Shown here: piece after piece, positions 59,385-64,000 of the stretch
Numbering within the stretch: the stretch's first letter is position 1
Layout: each line of letters starts with the position of its first letter
Source: Sipunculus nudus
Taxonomy: Eukaryota; Annelida; Sipuncula; Golfingiida; Sipunculidae
Length of the DNA: 64,000 bases
Direction: 5' to 3'
Assembly (NCBI GenBank): GCA_026874595.1
Contig: CM049308.1
Coordinates: 16,802,001 to 16,866,000 of the forward strand
Notes under the pieces: model-generated
What the model was told of the DNA's origin: nothing
Seen by the model: the letters and a program-made list of their open reading frames with translations, nothing else
Database searches by the model: none
Translations under genes and position numbers: made by a program

Positions 59385-60503
59385 CATATCACTTATAGTG
59401 TGGTCCTGTTGTACTGCAAGAGAGCAAGCCTCCCTTTGGTCTGTAAATGGTGTATCAGTTACTAATCATTAAATCAACACACAAAGCCTATAGAATAATT
59501 ACCAAGTTAACAGCCCTAGTTAATATCACATACATAAGACATTAAACAGCATTGTATACAAAAGCCAGAATACTTGTAAAAAAGTAAAAAAGTCCATCTG
59601 TTAACCGTTGTGATTGATTGTGTTATCTCACTTCAAAATCCAGCTGTATCATACATGCATATTTAAAAAATCAGTATTGTACATATATTTCAATAACTTC
59701 TGAGGTAAATTACTAAATAACTGAAGCACACTCATAGACAGATAGGGCGAGTGAACTATATATTGATGTATCAGTTCCTACAAGAGGACAAAAATGATCA
59801 TTGATGGCTGTGACAATGTTCAGTGCTGTCATCAACGACTGTAAAATCAGTGAGTCTCACAAGAATCTATATATATTATAAACAGAAAATAGGAGAGAAC
59901 TGGTATTTTCAGGTTTTATATTAGATAATTTGTATCACACAGAAAACATTGCATGTAGCAGTTCGCTGTCTCCATAAAGACCGTGCCATATTTGAATTAT
60001 TTTGTAATTATAGGGACACATACCTGCCAGACATTGTCATTAAAATTGATTTCACAGATTTTCCTGTTAAATCGTTGATGTTTCTTTTATAATCCCTTGC
60101 CTACAATTGATATTAATTTATTTTCTGTAATAATTAGATTTTATCATTAAAGGTTGAACAGATAATTATCATTAAAATATCTCTGTGTAGCCAGCCTTAG
60201 ACTGAGAAATACTACAAGAATATGAAAATACACTTTTTTTGGTATATATGCTTGATATAATAATGTTTTATCTTGTCAGTTTTTAGTTTCAAGTGAAGAA
60301 GATGACCACATCAGAATTTTATTTTCATTTGATAATTGAGATTAATGAATGATTTTATTTCATTTTTTTTTCACAGAGTCATTTAGCCCATGATGAAGGC
60401 CCACATTTCCCGACTTCATGGGGAAAACCCCTTTTCTTTGAAATTGAATGATTTTTTTTTATTTATATAATGTTCATTTATATATTTTGTATTTCTTTTT
60501 CAG
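59385..60503 (+). other. FOXN intron, last part, with acceptor at 60503
   Basis: AT-rich. The acceptor is TTTCTTTTTCAG (60492-60503) with a good pyrimidine tract. No other feature. Confidence 0.55.
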
Positions 60504-60658
60504 AGTATAGGTAAAGGGTCATTATGGTGCATAGATCCAGACTACAGGCCAAATCTTCTTCAGGCCTTACGAAAAACTCCTTATCATCCGTATCACCAGC
60601 TACAAATGCTTGCCAACCCGGGTCTACTCAATGGTCCCAACTACACCGTGCTTCCAGG
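60504..60658 (+). CDS. FOXN3-like: FOXN2/FOXN3-type forkhead factor, second coding exon (wing of the forkhead)
   Basis: This exon continues the protein in frame from Gln199: [20 protein letters not shown] then [32 protein letters not shown] is the conserved wing/beta-strand region of FOXN2/3 forkheads, and the ALRKTPYHP tail is also typical, so the domain is complete once spliced. The acceptor is TTTCTTTTTCAG|AGT and the donor CAGG|GTAAGT at 60658/60659, leaving a phase-2 intron (GG of a Gly codon). Residues 200-250 are encoded here. The next exon, with the C-terminal half, is not visible up to 64000. The preceding intron is 16,912 bp. Confidence 0.95.
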
Positions 60659-60827
60659 GTAAGTAATATCCTTGTTGAAACTCAGTACATATGTCAAATT
60701 ATTGCACAGATGTCAAACCATTCAGGAACAGGTCCTTAGGTTTACGTAAAACACTCAGTAGCTGTCCTCCTGTGTATATATGATATAAGCTTATACCATG
60801 CAAAGCTGCTGGGCTGATATGACACAG
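60659..60827 (+). other. Next FOXN intron begins (donor GTAAGT)
   Basis: Consensus donor GTAAGT at 60659-60664. No further FOXN exon is recognised before 64000. Confidence 0.7.
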
Positions 60828-60841
60828 GTTGCCATGGTGAT
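60828..60841. promoter_or_regulatory. RFX/X-box-like site
   Basis: GTTGCCATGGTGAT, identical to the reverse complement of the site at 34017-34030. Confidence 0.45.
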
Positions 60842-60901
60842 AGTTATTTTTAGCAGGTTGGCCAAGAGACAGGTGTGGTGTCTGGGGACCACCAAGCTTC
60901 A

Positions 60902-60916
60902 GTTGCCATTGGCAAC
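60902..60916. promoter_or_regulatory. RFX/X-box-like palindrome with 3-bp centre
   Basis: GTTGCCATTGGCAAC: perfect arms GTTGCC and GGCAAC around ATT, 61 bp after the site at 60828 and within the first 300 bp of the intron. It lies in a GC-richer patch (60790-61010). Confidence 0.5.
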
Positions 60917-62690
60917 AGCCAATAGGAAAAGTTGGGTTGTCATGTGATAAGGGTGGCATGTGCTGTGCATTTGTGGCTCTATTGTTGTTTTTGTGGCCTT
61001 GGGGTTTATGTAAATTATACATCTAGGTACTGGGCCTGGTAATGGATTCATGTTCATAAAAACCATGCAGATTAGGAAGAATTATTAACCATCCATTACT
61101 CTGAATAAAGCAGAATATTTCTGAAATCAAGTCTCAGGTTAAATTTTGCAGTCATGGCTGAAAATGGAAAACTTAAAATATATATATTTCATAATTTTGA
61201 ATGCTCTATATGTTGACATTAATAAATAATGTGGGGTATTTTTTACTTGAAAGGTTTTCATAGTATTGTCTATTATTCCCAATTTCCCACATTAATAAAA
61301 CATTATATACACTTTGTCTGTCAATGCCTCAAGCCTACTTACAGGAAAAGCTGGTTCAGCAAATATAATGCTCCTCAAAAAGAGCTGACCTGTGACAGCA
61401 ACAAGCTCAGTTTCATGTAATTGCTTTAGTAACATGCATGTCAGTAAAATGTGTCATTTTATGGTATATTATTATAACATATCTAGATTGCAGAATAAGG
61501 TCAATCCAAATACCACGGCTTCCTTCTTTTGTGATGGCATCTTAGGAAAATCAGTGAATATTTGTAGCAATGATCTTTGGTCATTTACACATGGTAACCT
61601 TGGCTGGAAGCCGGACTTTTGTTTATTTCTTGTATTGTCCAGTTCATTGGAGGAAAGTTTTCAGAAACAGGAATCAGCTTGTTGCATGTTTAAAACATGT
61701 ATTTAGGAAACACAAACTGGTTTCCCCTGATCACTGAGCCACTAAAAATGGCAATTTTGTTAACAGAGAGCATCTCTTGGATAAAATTTATTTTCTTCAA
61801 ATAGCTAAGTGAGCAGCCTTCACTGTGTTCATGGAGGTTCATATGAGACTGGAGTAAAGCTATGAAAAAAATACAGTTTAGCATAAGTTGATGAAGCAGG
61901 GATATAGTGGGAGCAAAATCAGGCCTTTGATGTAATTATAATAAACCAAGGTGAAAAGTTTCGAGGCAGATGTGTCTTAAATATACTGTTAATCAGGGTT
62001 CTGTTCCAAGTATTCCTTGGAATTAAAGATAGAAAAGAATAGGCATGAATGAGTAATTCCTACTCAGGTTAACATCAATATTGGTCTGTCAGATTCCAAT
62101 AATAATGTTTTTCTTTTCTAAATTGCTTCATTGACTCTGCCTTTGAGTGGCTGTTGAATTTCTTTTAACTGCATTAATGGCTCCAACAACTAATGTAATT
62201 CCATTTGTATAGATTGCAAAATCACTAAGTTTTGCTCAAGTCTAGGAAAAGTTGGGCAGCCTTTGCTTATGCTATGGATTTTCATTTAACCGCTTATCTG
62301 CCAATTAAACATGTATTGGTTAAAAGTCGCTGGGGCTTTCACTGATGTAATCAATTAACAAAAACACATGGTTAAGGCATTTGGGCCATTTAGTACCTTC
62401 AGTCCCGGACCTCGCTAACAACCTTTCATGGGCAGCATGCTAAGCGGCAAACCAGGATTTCCTTGGGTCTTTCAGCACCGCAACATTGTTTGTTCCTGTT
62501 GAATACAGAACCATTCAAAATTTGCACACCTGGATGCAGACATGATGCTCAATAAGTGAGTGCCGTGAACTGACACTCTCCAGTGCTTACTCAACTGGAT
62601 TTCAATAATGAATAGAGAACACACTCTGCAGTGGTCCCTAAAGCCATTCAGTCACCTGTTGGACTCATATGACAGGAGTATTATGGTATA
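60917..62690. other. FOXN intron; no gene seen
   Basis: No exon or element recognised. The 104-codon open stretch at 61392-61706 lacks motifs and is flanked by no convincing splice sites. Confidence 0.4.
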
Positions 62691-62694
62691 CCAA

Positions 62695-63145
62695 ACATCC
62701 CTCCGTCTGTAACTTTTAAGGTCACGGCGATAACTTACCGGGGCTTTGATGGATTTTCACGAAACTCACCAGAACTACTTACCAACAGATTTTCTTGCCC
62801 AAGTTCAGTTATGGGAAACATCCATACATATTTAATAAGGTCACAGGTCACTAGGCTACTTTGTGGTGTCACCATGATAACTTAAGAAGAATATGGAGGA
62901 TTTTAATGAAACTCATTATAAATGTTTATCAATAAAATATCTCACATAAGTTTGATTACCAGCAAAATCCATGCATATTTAATGAGGTCAGAGGTCACCG
63001 CACTTTGGAGGCACCTTGGTGACTTACCAAAAATCCTATGGATTTTCATGTAACTCATTATGCATATTAACTTATAAAGTTTCTCACTTGAATTACGTTT
63101 TCATAAAAAATCATGCATATTTAATGAGGTCACCAGATACACGAT
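62695..63145 (+). repeat. Three-copy tandem repeat (~145 bp) with AGGTCA pairs
   Basis: CATATTTAATAAGGTCACAG (62827), CATATTTAATGAGGTCAGAG (62974) and CATATTTAATGAGGTCACC (63116) recur with spacings of 147 and 142 bp. TGGATTTTCA and AACTCATTA blocks recur between them. The first two contain DR1-type AGGTCA-N-AGGTCA (62838-62850 and 62985-62997). Probably a decayed core of another GTCCGTC-type element (ATCCCTCCGTCTGTAACTTT at the head). Confidence 0.75.
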
Positions 63146-63841
63146 GGGCTTTTTATGCACTTTTGTGGTGCTCTTGTTTTATATATATCAAATTTTACAT
63201 TTTGTTATTTTTTCCAAACCCAGCTTCACCATTTCCAGTATCCAAACATTACATTTTTAAACTTGTTACACTTGAAACTTGAGTCATTTTAATTTGAAAA
63301 CTTTTCCAGAAATTTTTTTTATGATACTTTCACACTGTTTCCCATGTTACAATTTCTCCAAACTTTAACAAACTTATCAAAGATTTGAAAGAAATATATG
63401 TTCATCACAGAAAATGTGTTATTCCTTTTGTCCATTTCTTGTGTGCTTGGTTGTGTACTAGCCTTGATTGATAACCCTTTGATTAAACAAGGGTATTATC
63501 GTCTGGTGGAATTGCATAACTGGCTTATGTTGTAACCTTGAAACTGTTGACCTTTTGCTTTCTGATTCAGAAAATTTTGGCCTGGGGAAAGTCTGGAAAA
63601 TATAAAACTGGTGAAGATGTGTAGATCAGTGTCAAATCTGGGGCTATATGCTTTTTGTGCCCAAGGTGTCAATTGTATATGTAACCATTCTTAAAGATGA
63701 ATATACAGAGGAGGCCTTTGTTGTATTGTTTGCTCTGTGCTGACTATTCTAAAAGGGATGTCTTGCAAAAAGGAATTGTTGTAATAGATTGTCATAATTT
63801 AGATGCAAAGCACTCATTAGCATAATGTGTAATTCTTCAAG

Positions 63842-63844
<3 letters not shown>
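63146..63844. other. FOXN intron; no gene seen
   Basis: AT-rich, nothing recognised. Confidence 0.4.

Positions 63845-63895
<51 letters not shown>
63845..63895 (+). repeat. (AT)n microsatellite
   Basis: About 50 bp of uninterrupted TA alternation, followed by ACATATACATACACAC. Confidence 0.95.
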
Positions 63896-63901
<6 letters not shown>

Positions 63902-64000
63902 CATACACACATGACCATTATCTCTATATACATATATAATAATCAATAATAGGGGTGATTTGCTCTCTGCTTAGCACATTCTAATCCTGAAATAGATGTC

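Noticed and set aside
42995-60658. Assignment to FOXN1/FOXN4 or another forkhead class
   Set aside because: The SLAWLQD..LLKNL motif, the [14 protein letters not shown] start and the [12 protein letters not shown] wing are specific to the FOXN2/3 subgroup as I know it.
61392-61706. 104-codon plus-strand open frame downstream of FOXN exon B, considered as the next FOXN exon
   Set aside because: Sequence does not resemble the FOXN2/3 C-terminal region, and no suitable acceptor in the required phase was found.
1-64000. tRNA, rRNA, snRNA, CRISPR, bacterial operons, viral genes
   Set aside because: I found no A/B-box pair, cloverleaf, spacer array, Shine-Dalgarno-led gene set or viral protein motif; the only RT sequences belong to LINEs.

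Overview
The window is animal nuclear DNA: AT-rich, mostly non-coding, with one spliced gene, very long introns and many transposable elements. The repeats (terminal GCTCAGCTGAC hairpins followed by GTCCGTC runs, and GGTGGCGCCACC tandem cores) and the LINE types point to a lophotrochozoan, most likely a bivalve or gastropod mollusc. That assignment is inference from repeat style and cannot be settled without a search.

One host gene is certain: a FOXN2/FOXN3-type forkhead transcription factor on the + strand. Exon A (CDS 42995-43591, 199 codons) carries the N-terminal SLAWLQD motif and the first part of the forkhead domain, including the recognition helix. A 16.9 kb intron (43592-60503) follows, then exon B (60504-60658), which holds the wing part of the domain. 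The gene runs off the right edge. A CpG-richer patch at about 17.4-17.9 kb, with a perfect CRE, an inverted CCAAT box and a strong splice donor at 17902/17903, is my best candidate for its promoter and non-coding first exon. If so, intron 1 is about 25 kb.

Layout: 1-2.35 kb, minus-strand degenerate LINE; 4.19-4.69 kb, 26-bp minisatellite; 4.70-8.43 kb, 'family A' element with a 12-unit tandem core; 10.87-12.07 kb, 'family B' element; 12.47-14.93 kb, 5'-truncated LINE with poly(A) and a 10-bp target-site duplication; 17.4-17.9 kb, promoter candidate; 20.6-23.8 kb, nested cluster (A2, then A3 interrupted by a hAT-like MITE and a family B copy); 25.2-26.2 kb, GC-rich foldback element; 27.8-28.9 kb, MITE with TTA duplications; 31-42 kb, mostly non-repetitive candidate regulatory sequence; 43-44 kb, FOXN exon A; 44.8-48.5 kb, repeat-rich intron; 50.66-52.2 kb, A4; 54.8-55.2 kb, second TTA MITE; 56.8-59.4 kb, A5; 60.5 kb, FOXN exon B; 62.7-63.1 kb, tandem repeat.

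The most interesting observations are (i) about ten RFX/X-box-like palindromes scattered from 31.6 to 61 kb around the FOXN exons, while none was seen in the first 31 kb; (ii) a modular repeat superfamily whose copies share both termini but carry three unrelated tandem cores, resembling helentron-associated or 'pearl'-type elements; and (iii) nuclear-receptor DR1/DR0/palindromic AGGTCA sites in several of these tandem cores. No tRNA, rRNA, CRISPR array or prokaryotic-style operon was seen.
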